The notes beneath the pieces were generated by a model. That model saw only the letters and a program-made list of their open reading frames with translations. It was not told where the DNA came from and searched no databases. This document shows, piece after piece, positions 54,808-64,000 of a stretch of DNA of 64,000 nucleotides. The stretch comes from Acidobacteriota bacterium (GTDB lineage: Bacteria; Acidobacteriota; UBA6911; JACQSX01), in the NCBI GenBank assembly GCA_016211105.1, contig JACQSX010000046.1, forward strand, positions 1-64,000, read 5' to 3'. Position numbers and translations under genes: made by a program. Positions within the stretch are counted from its first letter, which is position 1, and every line of letters starts with the position of its first letter.

Positions 54808-55806
54808 CTATTTCCCGAAATATTTCCAATGAAACACCAGCGAACGATCCATGTACTGCTTTAAGAATTCCCATCCATGATCGCCAGGAAGAATGGCAAA
54901 TTCGTGCGGGAAACCTTTCTCATCCAGCAGCCGGTGCAGTTCACGAGCGCCTTCGTCAAAACCGTATCGGTCACGGTCTCCGCAATCAAAATAGAGCTTC
55001 ACATTTCGAAACTTTTCCGGATGTTCCGCCAAGCGGATTGGATTTTCACTCTCCCAGTAGTCTCGCCGAAACGGTTTTCCAAAGGGCCCTTCTAGAATTT
55101 GCAGATAGCGGGCCTCGCGGGTGTTTGGTTGGATGGTGTCAGTATCGGGAAATTTAGAGATCAAAACCGCTCCGTGAGCGCTTACCGAGCTGAACATTTC
55201 AGGATGCTTCATTCCAATTTTCAACGCGCCGTAGGCTCCCATGGAACTGCCACTCAGAGCCCGCCATTTGGGTCCCGGCTTCACTCGATAATGGCTTTCG
55301 ACAAAGGGAACGAATTCCCGCACCAAAAAATCCTCGTACTTCTTGCCCCCATCGAATGCATTCGTGTAAAAACTCCGCCCTCCGTCAGGGATCGCCAGGA
55401 CCACCTCACCCATCTTCTTTTCCGCAATTAAGCGATCCAGTACCTCTTTACCGCCCTTTTCAGCCCAGCGGCGCTCGTCTTCGAACAGTCCGTGCAAAAA
55501 GATAATGACCGGATAAGAATTCTTGCCGTCCGCATAAGACGCCGGTAGATAGATGGCGTAATTGACCGCCTGGGCCAGCACTTGGCTGTCCACGGACTTG
55601 AACTCAACTGTTCCAACGGGAATTGAAGGCTCAGCTTGCAGGGGCTGCGCTCCAGACTCCGAACGCCCCTGCACTGAAAAAGACACCGCAGCGGAACGAC
55701 GAACGGAAACTAGGGCAGCCGCAGGCTGCGCGTTGACCTCACAAGGCAACACCGAGACGACCAACAACAGCAGCCAAATTATCAAATACCGTCGCGATCT
55801 TCTCAT
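54808..55806 (-). CDS. Secreted alpha/beta-hydrolase esterase
   Basis: A 332-residue exported esterase: signal/membrane segment (residues 1-26), hydrolase fold with oxyanion region IIFLHGLFEDE, nucleophile ALSGSSMGAYGAL (GSSMG), acid near CGDRDRYGF, and catalytic His in GDHGWEFL. Related to esterase D / Fes / feruloyl-esterase-like enzymes. ATG 55806 with GGGGGA at 7 nt. Confidence 0.88.
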   Translation of the reverse strand: MRRSRRYLIIWLLLLVVSVLPCEVNAQPAAALVSVRRSAAVSFSVQGRSESGAQPLQAEPSIPVGTVEFKSVDSQVLAQAVNYAIYLPASYADGKNSYPVIIFLHGLFEDERRWAEKGGKEVLDRLIAEKKMGEVVLAIPDGGRSFYTNAFDGGKKYEDFLVREFVPFVESHYRVKPGPKWRALSGSSMGAYGALKIGMKHPEMFSSVSAHGAVLISKFPDTDTIQPNTREARYLQILEGPFGKPFRRDYWESENPIRLAEHPEKFRNVKLYFDCGDRDRYGFDEGARELHRLLDEKGFPHEFAILPGDHGWEFLKQYMDRSLVFHWKYFGK

Positions 55807-55922
55807 CGAAAATCCCCCTGCTAAAACATAAAATGTCGCCTGCCGAGAAAGGCTTTCCGCCAGGCGCCACGGCTCCAGGTAGTGGTAGTTTCCAACGGCG
55901 TGATACGCTTCATTGAGCCCTT

Positions 55923-56303
55923 CTATTCGAAGTGTTTGATTTTCAACTTGGCTGCGGCGATGTCCGTCAAGTCCACAACGGAAGCGGCCGCCACACCCAT
56001 GGCGATGGAGATGGTCTCGCTCAACTCTTCCTTGCTGGCGCCGTATTTCAGGGCTTTCTTGATATGGCCTTCCAAACACCCCTCACACCGAAACGCCAGC
56101 GAAGCGGCAATGGCGATGAGCTCCTTGGTCTTGCGATCGAGCAAGCTGGCTCGGTAAGACTCGCGGTAAAACTCGAAGTAAATCTTCCGCATCTTTTCTT
56201 CCACCATCGTGTAGGAGGGCCACTTGCCGTCAGTCTCTGGAGACGGCTTATCCACCAGTGGTTCCTCCACCATCGATGCTGCGTGCTTCTTTTTTTGCTG
56301 CAT
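55923..56303 (-). CDS. Carboxymuconolactone decarboxylase / AhpD-family protein
   Basis: A 126-residue all-helical protein with the ECGxC-type motif CEGCLEGHIKKAL (EGxCxxH-like) and the AIAASLAFRCEGC helix of AhpD-like disulfide reductases. An ordinary Cys-containing relative of the selenoprotein at 59703-61058. Confidence 0.85.
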   Translation of the reverse strand: MQQKKKHAASMVEEPLVDKPSPETDGKWPSYTMVEEKMRKIYFEFYRESYRASLLDRKTKELIAIAASLAFRCEGCLEGHIKKALKYGASKEELSETISIAMGVAAASVVDLTDIAAAKLKIKHFE

Positions 56304-56428
56304 AGTTTTAACCTTCGGCTGGTTTCGCCTGCTGCATCTTACGCCAGACTGCCCATGACAGTTCCAAAAAAGGCATCAGCGGGCGCCTCTCTCAACGTCG
56401 CCTGCGAGCATCTCTCCAAAAGTGAATT

Positions 56429-56506
56429 TGGTACGCCTGAGAGGATTCGAACCTCTGACCTTTCGCTCCGGAGGCGAACGCTCTATCCAAACTGAGCTAC
56501 AGGCGC
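56429..56506 (-). tRNA. tRNA-Arg(CCG)
   Basis: Acceptor GCGCCTG/CAGGCGT, anticodon arm TTCGC-CTCCGGA-GCGAA with anticodon CCG, T arm AGAGG-TTCGAAT-CCTCT, discriminator A and an encoded CCA end. It has the 14/15-nt D arm typical of Arg tRNAs. Confidence 0.95.
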
Positions 56507-56542
56507 GCCGTGTCCTACAAGCGTACAAGAAAATTAGACAAT

Positions 56543-57079
56543 TCACCAATGCAAAACCAAGGGATTGGGATAGATGATGCGATCGGCTAAAACCACTGCA
56601 AATGGGGTCAGGCGGTGCTCATGGAGTTTTCCGAGAGCCAAAATGTGGAGTACTGGGACCTTCTTCAATCCGACCAAGGCATCCGCAATAAGCTGCCTAT
56701 GGCAACGCCACGGGTTGGCTTCAGCGCACATAATAGCGGTCCCCTCAGCGGCGGCAATTGTCAAAAGCTTTTCCAGACCGACCCGAAATTCATCGGTGGC
56801 CATATAATCGGCATAAGCTCGGAAGCCATCGTTCTTCCACCCGCAATTAGGTGAGATCCTCGCAGCAGGCCTACGGAAGCCGCCCAACTCCTTGAGATGG
56901 TGGTACTGGATCCCAACCTGCGTTGTGATGTCAGCGAGGTGGTCGCGATTGAAGTGCGGGAATCTGCGGGAACCCGGAAAGGCACGCACATCAACCAGAT
57001 TCTTGACGTCGGCGTCTCGAAGCAGATCCAGCAAGTCTTCCAACGGGCGAGTGGAATGGCCAACGGTAAAAATAGACAC
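56543..57079 (-). CDS. DUF488 protein
   Basis: A 178-residue protein with the DUF488 signature TVGHSTRPLEDLLDLL near the N-terminus, a central YHHLKELGGFRRP stretch, and MCAEANPWRCHRQLIADAL near the C-terminus, which carries the conserved Cys/Arg/His. GTG 57079 is preferred over longer frames, as SIFTVGHS is the normal N-terminus and GGGGAG lies 7 nt upstream. Enzymatic role unknown; proposed RNA- or nucleotide-related. Confidence 0.85.
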   Translation of the reverse strand: MSIFTVGHSTRPLEDLLDLLRDADVKNLVDVRAFPGSRRFPHFNRDHLADITTQVGIQYHHLKELGGFRRPAARISPNCGWKNDGFRAYADYMATDEFRVGLEKLLTIAAAEGTAIMCAEANPWRCHRQLIADALVGLKKVPVLHILALGKLHEHRLTPFAVVLADRIIYPNPLVLHW

Positions 57080-57090
57080 GCAAGACTCCC

Positions 57091-57516
57091 CTAGACAAAG
57101 GGATTGATGGCTCGGACGGTTCCGTACAGACGGTCGTGTTGAAAATCCTCCGACCACAGTTCGTCAAGCCCAAAATGCTCGGCGTAGGCCCAGAGATGCG
57201 CATCCAGCCAGGACAACTGATAAGCGGCAGCGCCCCGCAGCGCGGTTCTCAGCAATTGTCCATTGGAATACAGGACTTCAAACTGCGCAAGAAGTTCCTC
57301 GGCTTCCCGGCGGGCCTCTTCCGGAGAGAGAAGTGTTTGCCCGTCATCCAGTCTCTTGGTCACTGCCGGGATGAATTCCACAATGGCTTGGTGCGGTACC
57401 CGGATGGAATCACCAGCCAGGCCTTTCCTGAGCAGGCGATTGGCGATTGCCTGCTTCTTGGGAAAGCGTGGATCAAAGCGGTAGACTAAAATGTTAGTGT
57501 CAACGAGCGCGGCCAC
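57091..57516 (-). CDS. PIN-domain toxin (VapC-like)
   Basis: A 141-residue PIN-domain ribonuclease: ALVDTNILVYRFD supplies the first metal Asp, further acids in EFIPAVTKRL and SWLDAHLWAYAE (central D), and a C-terminal LWSEDFQHDR. GTG 57516 overlaps the antitoxin gene by 17 nt, as expected for a toxin-antitoxin pair. Confidence 0.85.
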   Translation of the reverse strand: MAALVDTNILVYRFDPRFPKKQAIANRLLRKGLAGDSIRVPHQAIVEFIPAVTKRLDDGQTLLSPEEARREAEELLAQFEVLYSNGQLLRTALRGAAAYQLSWLDAHLWAYAEHFGLDELWSEDFQHDRLYGTVRAINPFV

Positions 57517-57793
57517 GGGCGTACAGATCCTCCCGCGTCCACCCGCGATCTTTGGGTTGAGGGCGCTTTGTCTTTTTGTGAATTTCTTCCCGCTGCTGCT
57601 GCCGCGCCGTCGCTTGGTCAAAGAGCTTGAGCCTTGCTGTAACGTCGAGCCGAGAGTGGCGCTGCCCAGGCGGAAGAACGCGGATCACATCGCCGGCGGG
57701 CACCCACTCAATCTCGTCGCCGGCTCGAATGCCGTAGAGATCCGCGACCGCCTTGGGCAGCGTCACCTGCAATTTTGTTGTCACCTTGCTCAT
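57500..57793 (-). CDS. AbrB/MazE-type antitoxin
   Basis: A 97-residue protein whose first 45 residues are a SpoVT-AbrB DNA-binding fold (TTKLQVTLPKAVADLYGIRAGDEIEW), followed by a charged tail that would bind the toxin. First gene of the TA operon. Confidence 0.88.
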   Translation of the reverse strand: MSKVTTKLQVTLPKAVADLYGIRAGDEIEWVPAGDVIRVLPPGQRHSRLDVTARLKLFDQATARQQQREEIHKKTKRPQPKDRGWTREDLYARGRAR

Positions 57794-57806
57794 ATCCTTA
57801 CTATAG

Positions 57807-58274
57807 CAAGGAATTCTTCCTTGTCAACTTGTAGGAAATGACCAAGCCGGCGGTGGTTGGATTAATTCCCCGACGGGCGCCTACACCGCCAATCCGAGCT
57901 TAATCGGGAAGGCAAACTTCGGCTTTGTTTCCAAGTACCAGCCGGGCGCAACAGTCCCAACGGGACAAACCGAGTTTCAGTTTAAAGTCGCCGACTTCAA
58001 CTTCCACAGCACCACATATGACTGGCTGATCGTGGGAGGTCCGAGGGCGCAATACAAGGGCACAGGCACGGTCAACGACAGCGGTAGATACGAATTCCTG
58101 CTCACAGCCATCGACGGTCAAATCAACGGTGGCGGCGGAGAGGACAAGTTTCGCATCAAGATTTGGGACAAAAACAGCGGGGACGGGCTCGTCTACGACA
58201 ATCAAATCGGAGTAGCTGACAACGCAGATCCCAGTACAGTTCTTGGAGGCGGCGGTATCGTCATTCATCCGTGA
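57807..58274 (+). pseudogene. C-terminal fragment of a secreted post-COAP-type protein
   Basis: From an in-frame TAG near 57803 to the stop at 58274 the plus strand is open and encodes GGGWINSPTGAYTANPSL, ANFGFVSKY, GQTEFQFKVADFNFHSTTYDW and DKFRIKIWDKNSGDGLVYDN, which is the C-terminal module of very large secreted proteins of Acidobacteria-like genomes. No start codon or signal sequence precedes it, and the antitoxin gene lies directly upstream on the other strand. It is a remnant cut by a rearrangement. Confidence 0.65.
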
Positions 58275-58425
58275 GACGCCGCGTCAGGACGCGGGGAGCG
58301 ATGTTGAGACCCTTTAACTAAGGGTGCCCTGGAAAAGAAGCAGCCATTGAGCCAAGTATCTGCCGGAACGATAAGGTTCAACCCGTTTCGTTGGCGGCAA
58401 GCCGGCGCCCAAGGCGGCCGGGTAA

Positions 58426-59091
58426 TTACGACCAAAGTGGGCTGTTCCTCCGTTTTCTCCATATCCATGGCAGCACTACTGCCAAAAAAACGATTCCAAA
58501 TATAGCTATTAAAATTTTGACGGCGCCTTGGGAGAGCGAACCGCCGAAATAGCTGTATGCTGCCGTCGCGGGAAGAATTCCGATCAGCGTAGCCCCGAGA
58601 TAGTCGACAAATCGAATCCCCACCATGCCTGCCGCGTAACTGACAAGGTCAAAAGGAAGACCGACGGGCGAGATCCGAATCAGAAGAAGGGTCTTGAAGC
58701 CGCCCCGCACGAGCTTTTCCTGCGCTCGCTTCCATTTTCCGCCCAGCCGACGCTCCACCCAACCTTTACCCAAGTACCTTCCGATTGTAAAAGTAATCGA
58801 TGCGTTACTCGTGGCAGCGAGAACCGTCAGGACCGTCCCTACCACGGGACCAAAGACAAAGCCGCCAGCCAGCGTGTAAAGCGTCGGAGGGATTGGAACA
58901 AAAGGTCGAATACTGAGCGTGTAAATGAGGAAGTAGAGCACGGCGCCCTTCCAAAATCCCCACTGAAGTAAGGCGATCCGGAGAGAAGACGGTGACAGAG
59001 ACCCACCGTAGCTCCTCCAAACCAAGCCAACCCCGAGCAGGGCTGCAATAAAGATCAGCAGGCCCACCCCCTCTTTTTTCGTCAAAGCCAT
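58426..59091 (-). CDS. TVP38/TMEM64-family membrane protein
   Basis: A 221-residue membrane protein with the family core RPFVPIPPTLYTLAGGFVFG, FTIGRYLGKGWVERRL and LLIRISPVGLPFDLVSYAAG. These proteins are thought to affect membrane lipid or divalent cation handling. ATG 59091 used; TTG further up is possible. Confidence 0.88.
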   Translation of the reverse strand: MALTKKEGVGLLIFIAALLGVGLVWRSYGGSLSPSSLRIALLQWGFWKGAVLYFLIYTLSIRPFVPIPPTLYTLAGGFVFGPVVGTVLTVLAATSNASITFTIGRYLGKGWVERRLGGKWKRAQEKLVRGGFKTLLLIRISPVGLPFDLVSYAAGMVGIRFVDYLGATLIGILPATAAYSYFGGSLSQGAVKILIAIFGIVFLAVVLPWIWRKRRNSPLWS

Positions 59092-59123
59092 ACCTTGCAA
59101 TGGGTTTAAATCGAAGAATCAGC

Positions 59124-59546
59124 TTACCGAAGTACGATCCAAATCACGAGTTGTGCGAAGGTTGCACCCATCATGTCGACCACCACATCTTGCAGGCTGC
59201 CGACGCGGGACGGAACAAAGATCTGGTGTCCTTCGTCCACGATAGAAGTTAACAGCGCGACTCCAAGGGCAGAAAGCGTCCAACGTACATGCCAGGGAAC
59301 GGTCGCAGCGCCGCGCCAAGCACGAAACCAAAAAGCGCTTAGGATTGCATATTCCAAGGAGTGCACTAACTTGCGAACAAAGACATGGATCGCGCCAAAC
59401 GTGTGCTCAGTCAGAGGACCGAAAAATAGTTGGAGAATCCAAAATAAGGGATCCCTCGTATGCTCTGCGGAGAAGGCTGGACTCGATGCTCGGAGGATGA
59501 CCACCAGCCAAACGATTGCCGGGAGCCAATAACGGAAAAAGCGCAT
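59124..59546 (-). CDS. VanZ-like membrane protein
   Basis: A 140-residue protein with four hydrophobic segments and the VanZ pattern: KLVHSLEYAILSAFWF, a Gly-rich turn and DEGHQIFVPSRVGSLQDVVVD, the conserved Asp-Glu-x-His motif. Function unknown outside teicoplanin resistance. It ends about 32 nt before the TVP38 gene. Confidence 0.85.
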   Translation of the reverse strand: MRFFRYWLPAIVWLVVILRASSPAFSAEHTRDPLFWILQLFFGPLTEHTFGAIHVFVRKLVHSLEYAILSAFWFRAWRGAATVPWHVRWTLSALGVALLTSIVDEGHQIFVPSRVGSLQDVVVDMMGATFAQLVIWIVLR

Positions 59547-59702
59547 GAGGGTGTGGGATGTTAGGCGATGGAGCACAGCCAGTCCGTCAGCTACGTTGCG
59601 CAACGTAGAGCGTTACTCGAGTTTCTCCCTCGACAGACAACCGCGATCGGTGACATCCGCTCTTGAGGCGGAGACCCATGACTTCAGGCAACACGGCAAC
59701 GG

Positions 59703-61058
59703 TCAACTGGACGCTTTCCTGGTCGCGACGGTGTCCAGCTTCATGCGTTCGCGAAGCGGCAATGCGGACACCGCCACGCAAGTCCGAGCCGGCCGGTGCC
59801 CTCGCATACAATCCTCGTAGACTGCATTGACCAACGCGTAGTCAGCCATGTCGGTCAGATAGATAACGACCTTGACGACGTCTTCGATACGGCAACCCGC
59901 CGCCTTCAAAATGGCTTCCGTATTTGCCATCGCCTGCCGAGTTTGCTGTTGAATATCGTCGCTGACGACTTGGCCAGTCGTCGGGTCCAACCCACCCATT
60001 CCTGAGGTATAGACCGTATCGCCAACCACAGTGGCGTGGGAAAACGGTCCAGGTGGCCGAGGGGCCGCAGGGGTATTCACCAACTTCATGCTTGTATTCT
60101 CCTTGGCACTGTCGCCTGTAGATTCTCCTCCCAAAATCGGCAGAATCCATGCCCGCAACTCGTGGGGCAGTTGGAAGCCTGTCTGACGTCCCTTGAGCTC
60201 GCCATCTTGAAAGACAAGCAACGTCGGAACTGCCTTCACGTCATAGCGACCGGTGACCTCCGGATTGTCAAGCGCGTTGATCCTGACGATCTTGATCCGG
60301 CCGGACATGGATTGGTCAAATTTCTCGAGCATGAATTCCAGCCGCCGGCAAATCTCACAATGCGACGTCCAAAAGTCCACAATCGTGGGGCGATCCGACT
60401 GCAAGACTTCGGTTGCAAAATTCGCGTCTGCAACCGTAGGGAAGTTCGCCGTCCCTTTCGCCACCCCAACCTCCGGACTCTCCAGCGCTCGAGATGTATC
60501 TTCTGTTCCATAGTTCAAGAAAGGGTCCGCATGAATGTCAAGCGCATCACAAAAGTAATTGAAACTGCTGCCGAGGTTCATGACTTCTAGAATCTCGACG
60601 ATCTCCTGATCGGTGACGCCGTCGTTGCGAAGCGCCACAATTTTTTCGGCGGTCACAGAATGCGGATCGCCATAAGTTTGGATGGCAAAGCGAAACAGGC
60701 GCGCCTCTTTGGGTGACAGACCCGCGGCTGCAGGATCCATGTCGCGCGCGGCACGAATTTGGTCGTTCTTGACGCCCTCATCACGGAGGGCCGTCCCGTG
60801 GAAAGAAATTCAATACTTGCAACCGTTGATTTCTGAAAGAGCAACCATAATGGACTCCTTCAGTTGTCGACTTAGATTGCCGCCTCCTAGGAGCACTTTC
60901 ATCAATTCCCACTTTGCTCGCAACAGCTCCGGGTAGGCTGCAAAACCTTTAAGAAGGTTGGAGACTCGTCCTTCCCCTCGGATCCTTTGCACGTCTTCAT
61001 AGATTTGCTTGACGAGCCCTTCGGCTTCGCCAATTTCGGTTAATCGGATATGAGCCAT
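59703..61058 (-). CDS. AhpD-thioredoxin-RidA fusion selenoprotein (UGA decoded as Sec)
   Basis: One continuous frame of 452 codons, read through a single UGA (60812-60810, codon 83). Residues 1-165 are an AhpD/CMD domain with E-x-x-G-C80-K-Y-[Sec83]-x3-H in place of CxxC. About 180-275 is a thioredoxin domain (active site SHCEICRRL, cis-Pro AVPTLLVF). About 320-451 is a RidA/YjgF domain (GPFSHATVV, GMGGLDP). The UGA is followed, after 14 nt, by a 9-bp hairpin with one bulge, as expected of a bacterial SECIS. ATG 61058 has AGGAGG at 7 nt. Without Sec it would be two fragments. It probably acts as a peroxide or thiol redox enzyme. An internal ATG at 60089 with AAGGAG could also give free RidA. 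Confidence 0.78.
60771..60812 (-). promoter_or_regulatory. UGA Sec codon and candidate bacterial SECIS element
   Basis: After the UGA (60812-60810) and 14 spacer nt, GACG-(G bulge)-CCCTC (60795-60786) pairs with GAGGGCGTC (60779-60771), enclosing the 6-nt loop CGTGAT. The loop is 24 nt past the UGA and has G as its second base. Both agree with the bacterial SECIS consensus used by SelB. Confidence 0.7.
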
Positions 61059-61471
61059 CCGTTTCCTCCTTTCGCAAGCGCGCTGGTTCGACCTATGGTG
61101 GGCGGCCTTGCACAACACGGAAACTTCGATGTTCCATTCTACTAACACCCTCAGAGAGGTCGACCGAAATGAGAGCCTCTCTCTGAGCCTGACGGGATGC
61201 GCTGTTGTCGCGGCCCATTATTGGATCTGCAGAGAATAGAGTCAAGGCGCTGGGAAGCTCTCCTTCCCCCGTCTCTGAAAGCGCGTCAACATCTTGCTCC
61301 GGCCATCGCCTAGTCCGATGCCACCCATCAGGTGAGAATATTTGGATTTCGAACTTACAAGTTTACTCAGCAACCGCACTCCAGGGTAAGAAGGGACTTG
61401 AAGTTACGTACCAGGTTTGTGCTACATTCCGTAGGCGACACTTCCAATTGTACTATGTATGACCTGTGGAT
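61059..61471. other. Intergenic region with hairpin, 413 bp
   Basis: No gene is seen. CTCAGAGAG (61151-61159) and CTCTCTCTGAG (61180-61190) form an imperfect inverted repeat about 95-130 nt upstream of the selenoprotein start. The right end leads into tRNA-Lys. Confidence 0.4.
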
Positions 61472-61544
<73 letters not shown>

Positions 61545-61720
61545 TCATAACTCCAACAAAATAAATAGATTCTAGACATAGACAAAACTGATGTTTTGTC
61601 CGCTAACGCATTAGTAAGCACATAGTAAGCACAGCGCCCTTCGATAGTCTGGTGGGATGAAGCTGTGAGTATTTCCTTCAGCCCTGCGAGAAATTCCCAC
61701 CTTAAAATTTTCCACTGCAA

Positions 61721-61756
61721 TTGACACAAATGTAGTCTATAGGCTACACTAGGATT
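61721..61756 (+). promoter_or_regulatory. Promoter and operator of the toxin-antitoxin operon
   Basis: TTGACA (61721-61726) and TACACT (61745-61750) with 18 bp between them form a sigma-70 promoter. A palindrome TGTAGTCTATAGGCTACA (61731-61748) covers the spacer and part of the -10, a normal antitoxin operator. The -10 ends only 6 nt before the GTG start at 61757, so the mRNA would be leaderless. Confidence 0.65.
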
Positions 61757-62132
61757 GTGGACCAAGTCACAATCCTCATCTACAGGGCCGGAGACAGTGA
61801 ACCCTTTACCGAGTGGCTTGATGAGATGAAAAACAAGATGGCCCGAGCCAAGATTTGGGCTCGACTTGCCAGAATCAGAGCAGGCAACTTCGGTGACTGC
61901 CACTCAGTCGGTTCCGGAGTGTGGGAGCTGAGAGTTGATTTTTGGTCCCGGCTATAGGGTCTATTACGGTCACCTTGAAAGAAGCAAGGTGATCCTGCTG
62001 CTGGGAGGGGGGAGTAAAGCCTCCCAGATGGACGATATCATGCTGGCCAAGGAGCGCTGGCGACACTTCAGCGCTGGGGAGGACAAGGAAAATGCCAAAG
62101 AGAAGAGCAAGAAGGGAAGTAAAAAACGTTGA
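61757..62132 (+). pseudogene. HigB-like toxin with a +1 frameshift
   Basis: The first 61 codons end ELRVDF and then run into a TAG within nine nucleotides. Skipping one T of the TTTTT run at 61936-61940 restores the family sequence FGPGYRVYYG, VILLLGGGSKASQ and DDIMLAKERW of RelE/HigB-type toxins (phage-derived Gp49-like). Either the gene is inactivated or the extra T is a sequencing or slippage effect. It starts at GTG 61757 and overlaps the antitoxin gene. Confidence 0.75.
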
Positions 62133-62406
62133 CTATCGGGAACGCCTCTTGGCACGGTTGAAAGATCCGGAGGAGGCCGCCGCGTACATCAACGCCGCAT
62201 TCCAAGAAAAGCACATGCCGGAAGTGCTGCTGATCGCACTACGGGATGTGGCCGAGGCAAACGGAATTTCCAGCGTCGCGCGTAGGGCTAGAATCAACAG
62301 AGTCAGCATCTACAAGGCGCTATCCAAGAATGGGAATCCAGGGATCGATACGCTGCAGAAGATTCTGAATGCGGTTGGCTTGAAAGTCTCGGTACAAGCT
62401 GCCTAA
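62092..62406 (+). CDS. HigA-like antitoxin
   Basis: A 104-residue protein: short N-terminal region, then an XRE-like helix-turn-helix in ISSVARRARINRVSIYKALSKNGNP, and the family ending LNAVGLKVSVQA. It should bind the palindrome upstream of the toxin. A GGGGAGG site lies about 9 nt before the ATG. Confidence 0.85.
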   Translation: MPKRRARREVKNVDYRERLLARLKDPEEAAAYINAAFQEKHMPEVLLIALRDVAEANGISSVARRARINRVSIYKALSKNGNPGIDTLQKILNAVGLKVSVQAA

Positions 62407-62535
62407 GACCCTAAGCGTCCGCCCCTCTCCAAAACGCACAAAATACATCAAACGGTGGACCGGAAATTTCCCCGGCGCTATACTGCCGCCGCCCGTAATA
62501 CCCAACGGAAGTCATCGACCGAAGCGGAGTTTGAC

Positions 62536-63831
<1,296 letters not shown>

Positions 63832-63843
63832 AGGCCCTGTGGC

Positions 63844-63887
63844 GGCATAACAACCCGCTCCAGCCGCGAGCGGCAAACCGTTAGGCC
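63844..63887. repeat. Integron attC-like site (short)
   Basis: GGCATAAC (63844-63851) and GTTAGGCC (63880-63887) form the complementary R''/R' core pair with one mismatch, and CCGCTC/GAGCGG make an inner stem. GTTAGGC is an exact GTTRRRY core. At 44 nt it is shorter than standard attC sites, so it may be reduced. It follows the nuclease-like gene and precedes a toxin gene. Confidence 0.5.
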
Positions 63888-63938
63888 GATAACCCGAAGG
63901 GCCAGCACGCTTGAAGGGCTCGCATGGTAGACTGAGGC

Positions 63939-64000
63939 GTGCGTTTCGAATGGAGCCCGGAGAAAGCTGCTGTCAATTTTGCGAAGCACAAAATATCTTT
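63939..64000 (+). CDS. BrnT-family toxin, 5' end only
   Basis: From GTG 63939 the frame reads V-R-F-E-W-S-P-E-K-A-A-V-N-F-A-K-H-K-I-S-F, the standard start of DUF497/BrnT ribonuclease toxins (FEWDPEKAxxNxxKHxVSF). The window ends after 20 codons, so the rest and its antitoxin are not visible. Confidence 0.75.
   Translation, partial: MRFEWSPEKAAVNFAKHKIS

Noticed and set aside
61757-61957. UGA/UAG recoding in the toxin gene
   Set aside because: The toxin stops at UAG after a frame change at a T-run; a simple frameshift explains it, unlike the UGA in the AhpD gene.

Overview
The window looks like a chromosomal segment of a free-living, aerobic, GC-moderate bacterium, most likely an Acidobacteriota member. 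That placement is an inference. It rests on the secreted matrixin-type protease with long beta-rich tails, the MerR-TPR regulator, the glycosyltransferase style, the complex I gene set and a fragment of a large secreted 'post-COAP'-like protein. No rRNA or other firm phylogenetic marker is present. Three tRNA genes (Glu-CTC, Arg-CCG, Lys-CTT) are visible.

Layout. 1-0.4 kb: the edge of a tyrosine recombinase. 0.9-8.9 kb: a small-acid uptake and decarboxylation cluster (SLC13 permease, two BenE-type carriers, an SSS symporter with a small membrane partner, a UbiD decarboxylase and a zinc-ribbon protein). 9-12.1 kb: secreted amidohydrolase, a small unknown protein, arginase. 12.2-12.4 kb: two CRP/FNR-type palindromes, a promoter-like -10 and an intrinsic terminator that together outline a roughly 90-nt RNA. 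12.5-16.2 kb: secreted metalloprotease plus exported partner. 16.4-22.8 kb: a surface-glycan operon (methyltransferase with three C-terminal repeats, GT2-GT4 fusion, repeat-built glycosyltransferase-like protein). 22.9-24.5 kb: leuA. 24.7-28.8 kb: a three-gene SMC-ATPase/PD-(D/E)XK module, probably antiviral, between two IS630-type remnants. 29-41.8 kb: MerR-TPR regulator, then one long minus-strand respiratory cluster (nuoB2-nuoI2-def-cold shock gene, nuoABCDEFGHI, ETF-QO).

41.9-47.9 kb: LMW phosphatase/arsenate reductase, CoA-disulfide-reductase-like enzyme, aldo/keto reductase, a Fur regulator fused to a ferritin-like domain, folE and an eIF2B-like isomerase. 48.2-52 kb: a TupA-like binding protein beside a two-component system, with a shared DNA motif upstream of both. 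52-59.6 kb: secreted LamG-like protein, Lgt-like membrane protein, esterase, AhpD-like protein, DUF488, a VapBC-type pair, TVP38 and VanZ proteins. 59.7-61.1 kb: an AhpD-thioredoxin-RidA fusion whose CxxC motif is interrupted by an in-frame UGA followed by a convincing bacterial SECIS hairpin, i.e. a selenoprotein that standard gene callers would split. 61.7-64 kb: a mobile-looking end with a HigBA pair (toxin frameshifted), a GC-rich nuclease-like gene, an integron attC-like site and the start of a BrnT toxin.

The strongest candidates for something new are the selenoprotein fusion, the SMC/nuclease module, the CRP/FNR-controlled small RNA, the Fur-ferritin fusion and the duplicated nuoB/nuoI genes packed with peptide deformylase. 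Several genes also carry linkers that appear to be translated intergenic repeats (GT2-GT4 fusion, ETF-QO).
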